Counted from the stretch's first letter, positions 54,859-63,120 are shown. The stretch: 64,000 nt of DNA from Vibrio hannami (GCF_029589055.1 NZ_JARQZP010000007.1:2108001-2172000); one strand, 5' to 3'. Translations and numbers: made by a program. Notes: generated by a model not told the origin, from the sequence alone.

Positions 54859-56082
54859 GTGATCAGAAATTTTGCAGAACTGGAATTGGATATTGAACTG
54901 CTGGATGCCATCAAAGATATTGGTTTTGATCGTCCTACTCAAGTCCAGGCGGAGGCAATTCCACAAGCACTAGATGGCCGGGATATTCTGGCATCTGCGC
55001 CAACCGGTACAGGTAAAACCGCAGCATTTGTACTGCCTGCTCTACAATATCTATTAGACTTTCCACGCCGTAAAGCCGGCCCTGCTCGTGTATTAATCCT
55101 TACACCAACTCGTGAACTTGCAATGCAGGTTTCTGAGCAGGCACAGGCTCTGGCGAAGAACACAAGTCTTAAAGTATTCACCATCACTGGTGGCGTACAG
55201 TATCAGGAACACGCAGATATTCTAGCAAAGACTCAGGATATCGTAGTAGCAACACCTGGTCGCCTGATGGAGTATATCGAAGCAGAACGCTTTGATTGCC
55301 GCGCAATTGAATGGCTAATTCTTGATGAAGCAGACCGCATGCTGGATATGGGCTTTGGCCCGGTTGTCGATCGCCTTTCTGCAGAATGTCGCTGGCGTAA
55401 ACAGACTCTTCTTTTCTCAGCCACGCTTGAAGGACGCGGTGTTGAAGGCTTTACAGCGGATCTATTAAAAGAGCCAGCAGAGATTGATGCTCAACCTTCA
55501 CGTCGAGAACGCAAAAAAATCACTCAATGGTATCACCGTGCAGACAGCATGGAGCATAAGCTAGAGCTTCTAAAGCATATCGTTACTGAACAAGCTGAAC
55601 GTTCAATTATTTTCCTGAAAACTCGTGAGCGTCTGGCAGATCTGAGAGCTCAACTGGAAAGTGCTCAGATCCCATGTAGCTGGATTCAGGGTGAAATGCC
55701 ACAAGACAGACGTAACAACGCTATTCGTCGCTTCCGCGATGGAGAAGTAAACGTGCTTTTAGCAACCGACGTAGCCGCTCGTGGTATCGACTTGCCGGAC
55801 GTTTCTCACGTGATCAACTTCGACCTGCCTCGCACTGCTGATGTCTATCTGCACCGTATTGGCCGTACTGCTCGTGCTGGTAAAAAAGGCAGCGCACTTT
55901 CTATTGTAGAAGCTCACGATCAGCCAATGATGGACAGAATTGCCCGTTATACTAAAGAAGATATCAAAGAGCGTTTTGTTGAGGGCATGCGTCCTAAACA
56001 CAAAAAACCAGTATTTAAGAAGAAGAAAAAGCAAAAGCAGCTGACAAGAAAAAAGCTGGCGCAAAAGCGAAAAAGAAAGTAG
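54859..56082 (+). CDS. srmB: ATP-dependent RNA helicase SrmB (DEAD-box), C-terminal tail possibly frameshifted
   Basis: SrmB helps 50S ribosome assembly. The 407-residue protein begins with GTG at 54859 after GGAG. DEAD-box motifs are present: Q motif (GFDRPTQVQAEAIPQ), APTGTGKT, PTRELA, DEAD (ILDEADRMLDMG), SAT, RGIDLPDV and HRIGRTARAG. The lysine-rich tail ends at 56082 as read; a one-base insertion in the A5 run near 56030-56034 would extend it to 56096 as KAKAADKKKAGAKAKKKV, 10 bp before yacG. This longer tail is plausible but a normal variant cannot be excluded. Confidence 0.95.
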   Translation: MIRNFAELELDIELLDAIKDIGFDRPTQVQAEAIPQALDGRDILASAPTGTGKTAAFVLPALQYLLDFPRRKAGPARVLILTPTRELAMQVSEQAQALAKNTSLKVFTITGGVQYQEHADILAKTQDIVVATPGRLMEYIEAERFDCRAIEWLILDEADRMLDMGFGPVVDRLSAECRWRKQTLLFSATLEGRGVEGFTADLLKEPAEIDAQPSRRERKKITQWYHRADSMEHKLELLKHIVTEQAERSIIFLKTRERLADLRAQLESAQIPCSWIQGEMPQDRRNNAIRRFRDGEVNVLLATDVAARGIDLPDVSHVINFDLPRTADVYLHRIGRTARAGKKGSALSIVEAHDQPMMDRIARYTKEDIKERFVEGMRPKHKKPVFKKKKKQKQLTRKKLAQKRKRK

Positions 56083-56106
56083 CAAAGAAGAAGTAAGGAA
56101 GCGGAT

Positions 56107-56301
56107 ATGCCTAAAGTTACAGTAGTAAAATGCCCAACCTGTCAGAGCGAAGTTGAGTGGACTGAAGAGAGCAAGTTCCGCCCTTTCTGCAGCAAGAAAT
56201 GCCAGATGATAGATTTCGGCGACTGGGCTGATGAAGAGAATTCTATTCCAGGCGCTCCGGATATGTCCGACTCAGACGGCTGGTCTGAGGATACTTACTA
56301 A
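56107..56301 (+). CDS. yacG: DNA gyrase inhibitor YacG
   Basis: YacG is a small zinc protein that binds GyrB and blocks DNA binding by gyrase. The 64-residue product has C9, C12, C28 and C32 (KCPTC and FCSKKC), and a C-terminal acidic tail with SMSDSDGWSEDTY-like content. In most relatives it follows zapD; here it follows srmB. GGAAGCGGAT lies before the ATG. Confidence 0.93.
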   Translation: MPKVTVVKCPTCQSEVEWTEESKFRPFCSKKCQMIDFGDWADEENSIPGAPDMSDSDGWSEDTY

Positions 56302-56322
56302 GGTTACAGGTTACAGGTTACA
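56302..56322. repeat. GGTTACA heptamer tandem array (three copies)
   Basis: Three tandem GGTTACA units directly follow yacG and are the reverse complement of the TGTAACC units at 49951. Confidence 0.9.
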
Positions 56323-56360
56323 GTAGCCTTGCCCAATACTTCTACATCGCACAGACTACT

Positions 56361-56473
56361 TCTAGTTCCCACGGTCCCTGTGGGAATTAATACCCCACTA
56401 ATCAATCACATATCACTAACCCATCTCGTAAAATAGTAGCTCTTGTATGCATTACCACGCGGGAGCGTACACA
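56361..56473. repeat. Composite REP/MITE-like repeat, copy 1
   Basis: A left hairpin (GTTCCCACGGTCCCTGTGGGAA) and a right hairpin beginning TGTATGCATTACCACGCGGG face each other about 50 bp apart. The layout matches the copies at 58961 and 62921. Confidence 0.75.
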
Positions 56474-56488
56474 GATATACACTAGTCA

Positions 56489-56556
56489 CGTCATCCCTGC
56501 GAAGGCAGGGATCTATTCAACTTTGAAACCAGATTCCTGCCTTCGCAGGAATGACG
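56489..56556. repeat. Second repeat family with terminal inverted repeats
   Basis: CGTCATCCCTGCGAAGGCAG at the left and CTGCCTTCGCAGGAATGACG at the right form 26-bp near-perfect terminal inverted repeats (24 of 26 match); each arm is itself a hairpin. No coding capacity. It resembles a small MITE-type dispersed element known from many gammaproteobacteria. Confidence 0.75.
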
Positions 56557-56589
56557 ATTTTGCTAGTCCCGCAACTAAAACAAACTTTT

Positions 56590-56622
56590 CTAGTTCCCAT
56601 GCTACCTGTGGAAATGAATGCT
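56590..56622. repeat. Degenerate half of the REP-like element
   Basis: TAGTTCCCATGCTACCTGTGG followed by AAATGAATGC resembles the left arm of the composite repeats, with several mismatches. Confidence 0.55.
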
Positions 56623-56626
56623 TAGA

Positions 56627-56750
56627 ATAAACTTTGAGAATTAAGCGCAGAGATTTTTTGCAAGAGCAATGAGGAGGCGCGGAGTTTACGATAGTAAATG
56701 AGCACCGACAAAGCGGCTATTGTGAAAAATAACCAGCTTAAAATCAAAGA
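56627..56750. other. Unassigned block before the rplS terminator, possible dispersed sequence
   Basis: This GC-richer segment holds a small hairpin (TTTACGATAGTAAA at about 56685-56699) and purine-rich stretches such as GAGGAGGCGCGGAG. It has no reading frame that I can support. The phrasing looks like a segment repeated in Vibrio genomes, but that is a recollection, not a search result. Confidence 0.3.
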
Positions 56751-56751
56751 C

Positions 56752-56781
56752 AAAAAAAGGGGCTCCAACCGGAACCCCTTC
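56752..56781 (-). terminator. Terminator of the rpsP-rimM-trmD-rplS unit
   Basis: On the minus strand GGGG-TTCC and GGAG-CCCC pair around GGTT, followed by seven T. Confidence 0.85.
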
Positions 56782-56808
56782 TTCTTTATGAGAAATGCTG
56801 GTTTAGCA

Positions 56809-57162
56809 TTACTTCTTAGCAAGCTTCTCTTTGATACGAGCCGACTTACCAGAACGCTCACGTAGGTAGTACAACTTGGCACGACGTACTGCACCACGGC
56901 GTTTAACTTCGATGCTATCAACCATTGGAGAGTGAGTTTGGAACGTACGTTCAACACCTTCACCGTTCGAGATTTTACGAACAGTGAACGCAGAATGTAG
57001 ACCACGGTTACGTACAGCGATTACAACGCCTTCAAAAGCCTGTAGACGCTCACGATCACCTTCTTTTACCTTAACCTGAACAACAACAGTGTCACCTGGT
57101 GCGAACTTTGGAAGGTCTGATTTCAGTTGCTCTTCTTCAAGAGCTTTGATGATGTTACTCAT
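56809..57162 (-). CDS. rplS: 50S ribosomal protein L19
   Basis: L19 sits at the 30S-50S interface. It has 117 residues with GDTVVVQVKVKEGDRERLQ and RNRGLHSAFTVRKIS. Codon usage is strongly biased as for a highly expressed gene. Last gene of the rpsP-rimM-trmD-rplS operon. Confidence 0.98.
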   Translation of the reverse strand: MSNIIKALEEEQLKSDLPKFAPGDTVVVQVKVKEGDRERLQAFEGVVIAVRNRGLHSAFTVRKISNGEGVERTFQTHSPMVDSIEVKRRGAVRRAKLYYLRERSGKSARIKEKLAKK

Positions 57163-57203
57163 TTTTAAATTTCCTAGAATAAACTGATACTAATATAAAT
57201 AGG

Positions 57204-57947
57204 TTACTTAACTTTATGTTCTTTAATGAACTCAGCCAGTAATTGTTCCTGTTCGTCAGTCAGAGCTAGGTTTTCCAGGAGCTCTGGTCTTCTCAGCCAA
57301 GTACGGCCTAACGACTGTTTTAGTCGCCAGCGACGAATGTCCTTGTGGTTTCCGGATTTCAGTACACCTGGTACTTCTTCTCCATCCAGCACTTCAGGAC
57401 GGGTATAGTGTGGACAATCTAACAAGCCATTTGCAAAAGAGTCTTCCTCTGCTGACGCAAAATCTCCAAGTACGCCCGGTATAAACCTTGATACTGAATC
57501 AATTAACGTCATGGCTGGCAGTTCGCCACCCGTCATCACAAAATCCCCAATTGACCACTCTTCGTCAACCTCAGATTGTATGATGCGTTCATCTATCCCT
57601 TCGTAACGACCACAAATCAGAAGCATGTTCTCATTTGTTGCCAGTTCTTCCACCCCTTTCTGGTCGAGCTTGCGACCTTGAGGAGAAAGATAGATTACCT
57701 TCGTCTTTCCCGGTGAAGCTTTCTTGGCAGTATGAATAGCATCGCGCAAAGGCTGTACCATCATTAACATACCAGGACCGCCACCGTAAGGTCTGTCATC
57801 GACTGTTCGATGTTTGTCATGAGTGAAATCTCGAGGATTCCATGTCTCTACTGACAAAAGACCTTTTTTAACCGCTTGACCTGTAACTCCAAATTCAGTG
57901 ATTGAACGGAACATTTCAGGAAATAGGCTTATTACGCCAACCCACAT
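57204..57947 (-). CDS. trmD: tRNA (guanine-37-N1)-methyltransferase TrmD
   Basis: TrmD makes m1G37 in tRNAs, preventing +1 slippage. The 247-residue SPOUT protein has the trefoil-knot motifs DDRPYGGGPGMLMM and ICGRYEGIDERI. It is between rimM and rplS as in E. coli. Confidence 0.98.
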   Translation of the reverse strand: MWVGVISLFPEMFRSITEFGVTGQAVKKGLLSVETWNPRDFTHDKHRTVDDRPYGGGPGMLMMVQPLRDAIHTAKKASPGKTKVIYLSPQGRKLDQKGVEELATNENMLLICGRYEGIDERIIQSEVDEEWSIGDFVMTGGELPAMTLIDSVSRFIPGVLGDFASAEEDSFANGLLDCPHYTRPEVLDGEEVPGVLKSGNHKDIRRWRLKQSLGRTWLRRPELLENLALTDEQEQLLAEFIKEHKVK

Positions 57948-57970
57948 CGTTCTAACGCTCCACTGCGGAG

Positions 57971-58525
57971 TTAAAATCCAGGATCCCAGTCAACTTCGAT
58001 CCGTTGAGCTTCGCGATCAATATTCTTGATCACCTGCTCTTCAAGGAACGGAATTAAACGTTCCTTTTGACCAAAAGCATCTTTAAGATTCGCCTTCACA
58101 ACCAAAACATCGTTTGAACCGGTTTCAAGCATATCGGTAACAGTACCAAGATCGTAACCTTTGGTTGTTACCACTTGCATACCAAACAATTCGCGCCAGT
58201 AGAACTCATCTTCTGACAGCTCTGGTAATGAATCTGGGTTGATAGAGATTTCGAAGTTTGTCAGTAGGTGAGCTTCCTCACGCACATCCAGTCCTTCAAG
58301 CTTAGCTACCCAACCTTTGTTGTGGCGCTTCCAGCTCTCTACTTTATATTCAACCCACTGCCCTTTCTGGTTAATAAACCATGGGCTGTAATCAAAAATA
58401 CTTTCAGCGTCGTCTGTGAAAGAAATAACTTTAAGCCAACCACGAATACCATAAGTAGCGCCAAACTTGCCGACTACCATTTTTTCGTTTTGCTCGCTCA
58501 TCGTCTCTTTTCCTTCTTTCGACAT
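57971..58525 (-). CDS. rimM: 16S rRNA processing protein RimM
   Basis: RimM assists maturation of the 30S head domain. The protein is 184 residues from ATG 58525, agreeing with the family length; ATG 58501 (MSEQNEKMVVG) has the better ribosome site (AAGGAAAAGAGACG) and would give 176 residues. Family blocks GATYGIRGWLKV, ELFGMQVVTTKGYDLG and ETGSNDVLVVKANLKDAFG are present. Confidence 0.95.
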   Translation of the reverse strand: MSKEGKETMSEQNEKMVVGKFGATYGIRGWLKVISFTDDAESIFDYSPWFINQKGQWVEYKVESWKRHNKGWVAKLEGLDVREEAHLLTNFEISINPDSLPELSEDEFYWRELFGMQVVTTKGYDLGTVTDMLETGSNDVLVVKANLKDAFGQKERLIPFLEEQVIKNIDREAQRIEVDWDPGF

Positions 58526-58543
58526 AATTCGGTTACTGACCAA

Positions 58544-58792
58544 TTAAGCCGCTTTTTGAGCGTCTTTAACTAGCTTAGCAACGCGATCAGATAGTGAAGC
58601 ACCTTCGCCAACCCAGTGGTTAACGCGGTCTAGGTCTAGACGTAGACCTTCTTCCTGACCTTGAGCAGTTGGGTTGAAGAAACCAACTTTCTCGATGTAG
58701 CGACCAGTAGCAGCGAAGCGGCTATCTGCAACTACGATTTGATAAAATGGACGCTTCTTAGCGCCGTGACGTGCCAAACGAATGGTTACCAT
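58544..58792 (-). CDS. rpsP: 30S ribosomal protein S16
   Basis: S16 has 82 residues: MVTIRLARHGAKKRPFY, ending with DAQKAA. First gene of the operon; biased codon usage as expected for a ribosomal protein. Confidence 0.98.
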   Translation of the reverse strand: MVTIRLARHGAKKRPFYQIVVADSRFAATGRYIEKVGFFNPTAQGQEEGLRLDLDRVNHWVGEGASLSDRVAKLVKDAQKAA

Positions 58793-58960
58793 ATCGTCCT
58801 CTTTGCTTTCTCAATAATAAAATAAACCCCAAAGAAGTAGCTTCCTGGGGCCTCGTGCCAATTTAAAGCCCCGGAATTTTACTCTTCTTGGGATGTTTTG
58901 CAAGCAAAATGTGATGTGGGTGGGATAAAAAATAGGCGGTGATAAATAATAAAAGTATCT

Positions 58961-59071
58961 CGTTCCCCACGGTCTCCGTAGGAATGCATATCGGACTTAA
59001 ATCATTTCTAGTTAAGTTACGCAGGCTAGTTCTAGTTGTTGTATGCATTACCACGCAGGAGCGTGGGAACG
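58961..59071. repeat. Composite REP/MITE-like repeat, copy 2
   Basis: CGTTCCCCACGGTCTCCGTA at the left is the approximate inverse of the right arm GGAGCGTGGGAACG, and both have TATGCATT/GGAATGCATA inside. The whole is a 111-bp element with terminal inverted repeats, and no coding capacity. It lies in the 381-bp gap 58793-59173, which otherwise holds only the ffh terminator and a palindrome. Confidence 0.8.
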
Positions 59072-59086
59072 AGCACTGCTGCTAAC

Positions 59087-59123
59087 AAAAAAAGCACGAA
59101 GGTCAAACCATTCGTGCTTTTTA
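59087..59123 (-). terminator. Terminator of ffh
   Basis: On the minus strand AAAAAGCACGAA and TTCGTGCTTTTT form a 12-bp stem, then a T run. Confidence 0.88.
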
Positions 59124-59140
59124 GTTGCATTTGTAACCTA

Positions 59141-59162
59141 TAGTTCGGGGAGCCCCGAGCTA
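59141..59162. repeat. Near-perfect 22-bp palindrome near ffh
   Basis: TAGTTCGGGG and CCCCGAGCTA face each other with AG between. Possibly another small dispersed hairpin. Confidence 0.6.
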
Positions 59163-59173
59163 CTGCTTTAGGT

Positions 59174-60565
59174 TTATCGTCCGAAACGTCCAAATCCGCC
59201 TGGGCCACCCATACCGCCCATACCTCCCATCATGCCTTGCATGTTGCGCATCATGCCTTTCATGCCGCCCTTCTGCATCTTCTTCATCATCTTCTGCATC
59301 TGAGTGAACTGCTTAAGCAAGCGGTTTACATCCTGGATCTGGACACCTGAACCCGCTGCGATACGCTTCTTACGTGAGCCTTTGATAATCTCAGGGCGCT
59401 GACGCTCTTTCATTGTCATTGAGCTGATGATTGCTTCCATCTGCTTAAACATCTTGTCGTCAACTTTATCTTTTACATCTGCCGGTAGGTTGTTCATGCC
59501 TGGAAGTTTATCCATCATGCCCATCATGCCACCCATGTTCTGCATCTGACCAAGTTGCTCACGGAAGTCTTCAAGGTCAAAGCCTTTCTTCTCTTTAAAC
59601 TTCTTAGCCAGCTTTTCTGCTTTCTTCTTATCAACGTTACGCTCAAGGTCTTCGATAAGAGAAAGTACATCACCCATACCAAGAATACGTGAAGCAACAC
59701 GATCAGGGTGGAAAGGTTCCAGCGCATCGGTCTTTTCACCGACACCAAGGAATTTGATTGGCTTACCTGTAATATGGCGAACAGACAGTGCAGCACCGCC
59801 TCGCGCGTCACCATCGACTTTGGTAAGAATCACACCAGTAAGTGGCAGCGCATCACCAAATGCTTTCGCTGTATTCGCCGCGTCCTGACCTGTCATTGCA
59901 TCGACAACAAACAGGGTTTCGACTGGGTTTATCGCAGTGTGAAGATCCTGAATCTCTCCCATCATCTGCTCATCGATAGCAAGACGACCCGCTGTATCGA
60001 CAATCAGTACATCAAAGAATTTTTTCTTAGCGTGATCGATGGCTGCATTAGCGATATCAATTGGCTTTTGGTCAGCTGAAGAAGGGAAGAACTCAACACC
60101 GATATCCGATGCCAGAGTTTCCAGCTGTTTGATCGCCGCAGGGCGGTAAACGTCGGCAGACACGACAAGTACTTTCTTCTTGTCACGCTCTTTAAGGAGT
60201 TTAGAAAGCTTACCAACACTGGTGGTTTTACCTGCACCCTGCAGACCTGCCATCAGAATAACTGCCGGCGGTTGTGCAGCCAGATCCAATGCTTCGTTGG
60301 ATTCGCCCATCACACCTTCCAGTTCCGACTGAACGATCTTGATGAACTCCTGCCCTGGAGTCAGAGATTTAGAAACCTCGATACCTACCGCGCTTTCTTT
60401 AACTCTTTTGATAAAGTCACGTACAACAGGAAGAGCGACGTCCGCTTCAAGAAGTGCCATACGCACTTCACGTAGCGTCTCTTTAATATTGTCTTCTGTG
60501 AGGCGACCTTTACCGCTGATATTTTTCAGCGTACTGGATAGTCTATCCGTTAAATTCTCAAACAT
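59174..60565 (-). CDS. ffh: Signal recognition particle protein Ffh
   Basis: Ffh with 4.5S RNA delivers nascent membrane proteins to FtsY. The 463-residue protein has the N domain, the GTPase domain with G1 GLQGAGKTTSVGKL (about residue 106) and G3 DTAGRL, and a methionine-rich M domain (MQNMGGMMGMMDKL and further). The C-terminal tail is a Gly/Met-rich stretch. It is separated from rpsP by 381 bp containing repeats. Confidence 0.98.
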   Translation of the reverse strand: MFENLTDRLSSTLKNISGKGRLTEDNIKETLREVRMALLEADVALPVVRDFIKRVKESAVGIEVSKSLTPGQEFIKIVQSELEGVMGESNEALDLAAQPPAVILMAGLQGAGKTTSVGKLSKLLKERDKKKVLVVSADVYRPAAIKQLETLASDIGVEFFPSSADQKPIDIANAAIDHAKKKFFDVLIVDTAGRLAIDEQMMGEIQDLHTAINPVETLFVVDAMTGQDAANTAKAFGDALPLTGVILTKVDGDARGGAALSVRHITGKPIKFLGVGEKTDALEPFHPDRVASRILGMGDVLSLIEDLERNVDKKKAEKLAKKFKEKKGFDLEDFREQLGQMQNMGGMMGMMDKLPGMNNLPADVKDKVDDKMFKQMEAIISSMTMKERQRPEIIKGSRKKRIAAGSGVQIQDVNRLLKQFTQMQKMMKKMQKGGMKGMMRNMQGMMGGMGGMGGPGGFGRFGR

Positions 60566-60754
60566 GTCTGTCTCTTTCGGTCAATTCGATTTCGCACAGC
60601 GAATAATTGCAGAGAGTATACCCCACTGGCGGATGATCAATCAAAATGTGCATTTAAATTGGCTGATTTCTTTGCTCTCTCACAAAAACCTGCATAGCCC
60701 ATCTTCAGGAACCGCGTTATAATCTATTAATTAATTGAAACTATTTCGGAAAGC

Positions 60755-61555
60755 ATGGACAGTTTAATCGCAATTGTTGCCGCTATTTTATACGCCCTTT
60801 CCATCGGTATGATCGTACCGGGGTTGGCGCACCAGACAGGAATTAGGACTAAAACTGTATTTATTAGTGCATTGCTTGCGCTGTTCTTTCATGCCTGGAT
60901 ACTTCATGACTTAATTCATACTGAGGGCGTAACTGGCCAGAATCTTAGCATTCTTAACGTTGCCTCAGTTATAAGCTTTATTATTTCTCTGGTAATGAGC
61001 ATAGCTATGCTTAAAACGCGGCTATGGTTTTTGCTCCCGGTAGTTTACAGCTTTTCAGCTCTTAACATCCTTGCGTCGGCGTTCCTGCCGGGAACCATGG
61101 TGATGCACTTTGAAAATAACCCGGGCCTTTTGATACATATTTCACTAGCACTGTTTTCATACGCAACACTTACTATCGGTGCCTTATACGCCCTTCAGCT
61201 AGCCTGGCTTGATTACAAGCTTAAGACCAAAAAAGCGATGGCGATAAACCCTAACCTACCACCATTGATGAAAATTGAACGTCAACTGTTCCGTATCATT
61301 CTTATCGGCACAGGTCTGTTAACCCTGACTCTAGTCTCTGGCTTTATCTTCCTTGAAGATATGTTCGCACAGGGAAAAGCTCACAAAGCAATCCTTTCCA
61401 TGGTTGCCTGGGTCGTCTACTCAGTTCTACTCTGGGGACACTACCAGAAAGGCTGGCGTGGTAGAAAGGTTACCTGGTATGCGATGGCGGGTGCCTGTTT
61501 ATTAACTCTCGCCTATTTTGGCAGCCGCTTTGTTAGTGAGATTATTCTCTCCTAA
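60755..61555 (+). CDS. ypjD: YpjD-like membrane protein of the cytochrome c assembly (CcsA/CcmC) superfamily
   Basis: This 266-residue inner-membrane protein has about eight helices and the ISLALFSYATLTIGALYALQ and RLFWRI-like parts of the cytochrome c assembly family. Its function is unproven. It is divergent from ffh, with a TATAAT at 60718-60723 upstream, and precedes corB, as in E. coli. Confidence 0.87.
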   Translation: MDSLIAIVAAILYALSIGMIVPGLAHQTGIRTKTVFISALLALFFHAWILHDLIHTEGVTGQNLSILNVASVISFIISLVMSIAMLKTRLWFLLPVVYSFSALNILASAFLPGTMVMHFENNPGLLIHISLALFSYATLTIGALYALQLAWLDYKLKTKKAMAINPNLPPLMKIERQLFRIILIGTGLLTLTLVSGFIFLEDMFAQGKAHKAILSMVAWVVYSVLLWGHYQKGWRGRKVTWYAMAGACLLTLAYFGSRFVSEIILS

Positions 61556-61640
61556 CCTCCATCTACGACTTAAATCTATTTGACAGCCTCAATTAATTAG
61601 GTCATTAATTGAGCAGGATTATTAAAAGGAAACTCCAACT

Positions 61641-62909
61641 TTGGATGACATATCAACGGGCATTTTGTTCGCCCTGCTAGCTTGTCTGATCGTTATATCT
61701 GGTTATTTTTCTGGTTCAGAAACAGGGATGATGTCTCTGAACCGATACAGACTTAAGCACTTGTCCGGCAAAGGGCATAAAGGTGCTAAACGAGTTGAAA
61801 AACTTCTCAATCGTCCAGACCGTCTCATTGGTCTTATTCTTATCGGCAACAACCTGGTCAATATTTTAGCTTCTGCAATCGCTACCATCCTTGGTATGCG
61901 AATCTATGGTGATGTTGGTGTTGCTATCTCAACAGGTGCGTTAACACTGGTTATCCTGGTATTTGCTGAAGTAACTCCAAAAACTCTTGCGGCTCTCTAC
62001 CCAGAAAAAGTGTCATACGCCAGCAGCATCGTTTTATCACTTCTGATGAAGATCCTGTCACCTCTTGTTCTGTTGGTTAACCTAATCACTAATGGTTTTT
62101 TACGCCTACTCGGTGTTAAAGCCAACCATGGTGCTGAAGATCCATTGAGCTCAGAAGAGCTAAGAACAGTAGTAAACGAGGCAGGTGGACTTATTCCAAG
62201 ACGTCACCAGGACATGCTGTTGTCAATTCTGGATCTGGAGAATGTCACCGTAAATGACATTATGGTTCCCCGAAACGAGATAACAGGAATTGACATTAAC
62301 GACGACTGGAAATCGATCGTTCGCCAACTAACGCACTCCCCTCACGGTAAGATTGTACTTTACCGGGATCAGATAGACGAAGTGGTTGGTATGCTGCGCT
62401 TGCGTGAGTCTTATCGTCTGATGCTGGAAAAAAACGAGTTTACTAAAGAGACTCTGTTGCGTGCTGCTGACGAAGTTTACTTTATTCCAGAAGCAACCCC
62501 TCTCAATGTCCAGTTGCTCAAGTTCCAGAGAAATAAGGAGCGTATTGGCCTTATTGTTGATGAATACGGTGACATCATCGGTCTTGTTACTCTAGAGGAT
62601 ATTCTGGAAGAGATTGTTGGTGAGTTCACTACATCTATAACACCGAGCCTGTCTGATGAGATCACTCCGCAAAACGATGGCAGCTTTATGATCGAAGGTA
62701 GTGCCAATATCCGGGACATCAATAAAGGTCTAAAATGGGATCTGCCAACGGACGGGCCAAGAACACTCAATGGCCTTATTCTAGAGCATTTAGAGGATAT
62801 TCCTGAAAGCCAGCTCAGCATTAATATAGAGAACCATGCGATGGAAATTATCGAGTTTACAGAAAACAAAATCAGTATGGTGAAGGTATATCCTGCAGAA
62901 AAGAAATAA
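61641..62909 (+). CDS. corB: CorB/YfjD-type hemolysin-CorC family membrane protein
   Basis: This 422-residue protein has an N-terminal DUF21 membrane domain (four helices, residues 1-140, with SGYFSGSETGMMSLNRYRL), a CBS pair (about 200-325) and a CorC_HlyC C-terminal domain. The family is linked to magnesium and cobalt efflux; the role here is inferred. The start is TTG 61641 after AAAGGAAAC. It is the second gene after ypjD. Confidence 0.9.
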   Translation: MDDISTGILFALLACLIVISGYFSGSETGMMSLNRYRLKHLSGKGHKGAKRVEKLLNRPDRLIGLILIGNNLVNILASAIATILGMRIYGDVGVAISTGALTLVILVFAEVTPKTLAALYPEKVSYASSIVLSLLMKILSPLVLLVNLITNGFLRLLGVKANHGAEDPLSSEELRTVVNEAGGLIPRRHQDMLLSILDLENVTVNDIMVPRNEITGIDINDDWKSIVRQLTHSPHGKIVLYRDQIDEVVGMLRLRESYRLMLEKNEFTKETLLRAADEVYFIPEATPLNVQLLKFQRNKERIGLIVDEYGDIIGLVTLEDILEEIVGEFTTSITPSLSDEITPQNDGSFMIEGSANIRDINKGLKWDLPTDGPRTLNGLILEHLEDIPESQLSINIENHAMEIIEFTENKISMVKVYPAEKK

Positions 62910-62920
62910 CCACCTACCTC

Positions 62921-63018
62921 TAGTTCCCACGCTCCCGCGTGGGAATTCATATCTGACTATATCTTTCCAGTAATACTAACCTTCTGTATACACTCCCACG
63001 CAGAGCATGGGAGCGAGG
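62921..63018. repeat. Composite REP/MITE-like repeat, copy 3
   Basis: TAGTTCCCACGCTCCCGCGTGGGAATTCATA is the left arm and GTATACACTCCCACGCAGAGCATGGGAGCGAG the right arm, about 98 bp in all. It has the same order as copies 1 and 2 with a shorter spacer. Confidence 0.8.
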
Positions 63019-63057
63019 AGTTTCAGTCAGGATGGGAGTAAGAAATAATCAGCACCT

Positions 63058-63120
63058 AGTTCCCACGCTCCCGCGTGGAAGCGAGGAGTTTTAGTCCGCA
63101 TGGGAGCGAGACGGGAACTG
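63058..63120. repeat. REP-like hairpins, truncated composite
   Basis: Another TAGTTCCCACGCTCCCGCGTGG arm is followed directly by GCATGGGAGCGAGACGGGAACTG, as if the central part of a copy had been lost. It ends at the stop codon of luxS. Confidence 0.7.

Noticed and set aside
56302..56808. CRISPR array in the repeat-rich gap
   Set aside because: Repeats are inverted and of different kinds, with no regular spacing and no cas genes nearby.
56622..57005. Minus-strand 127-codon frame overlapping rplS and the repeat-rich gap
   Set aside because: It is an out-of-frame shadow of rplS that continues into the intergenic block; no start signal and no family resemblance.
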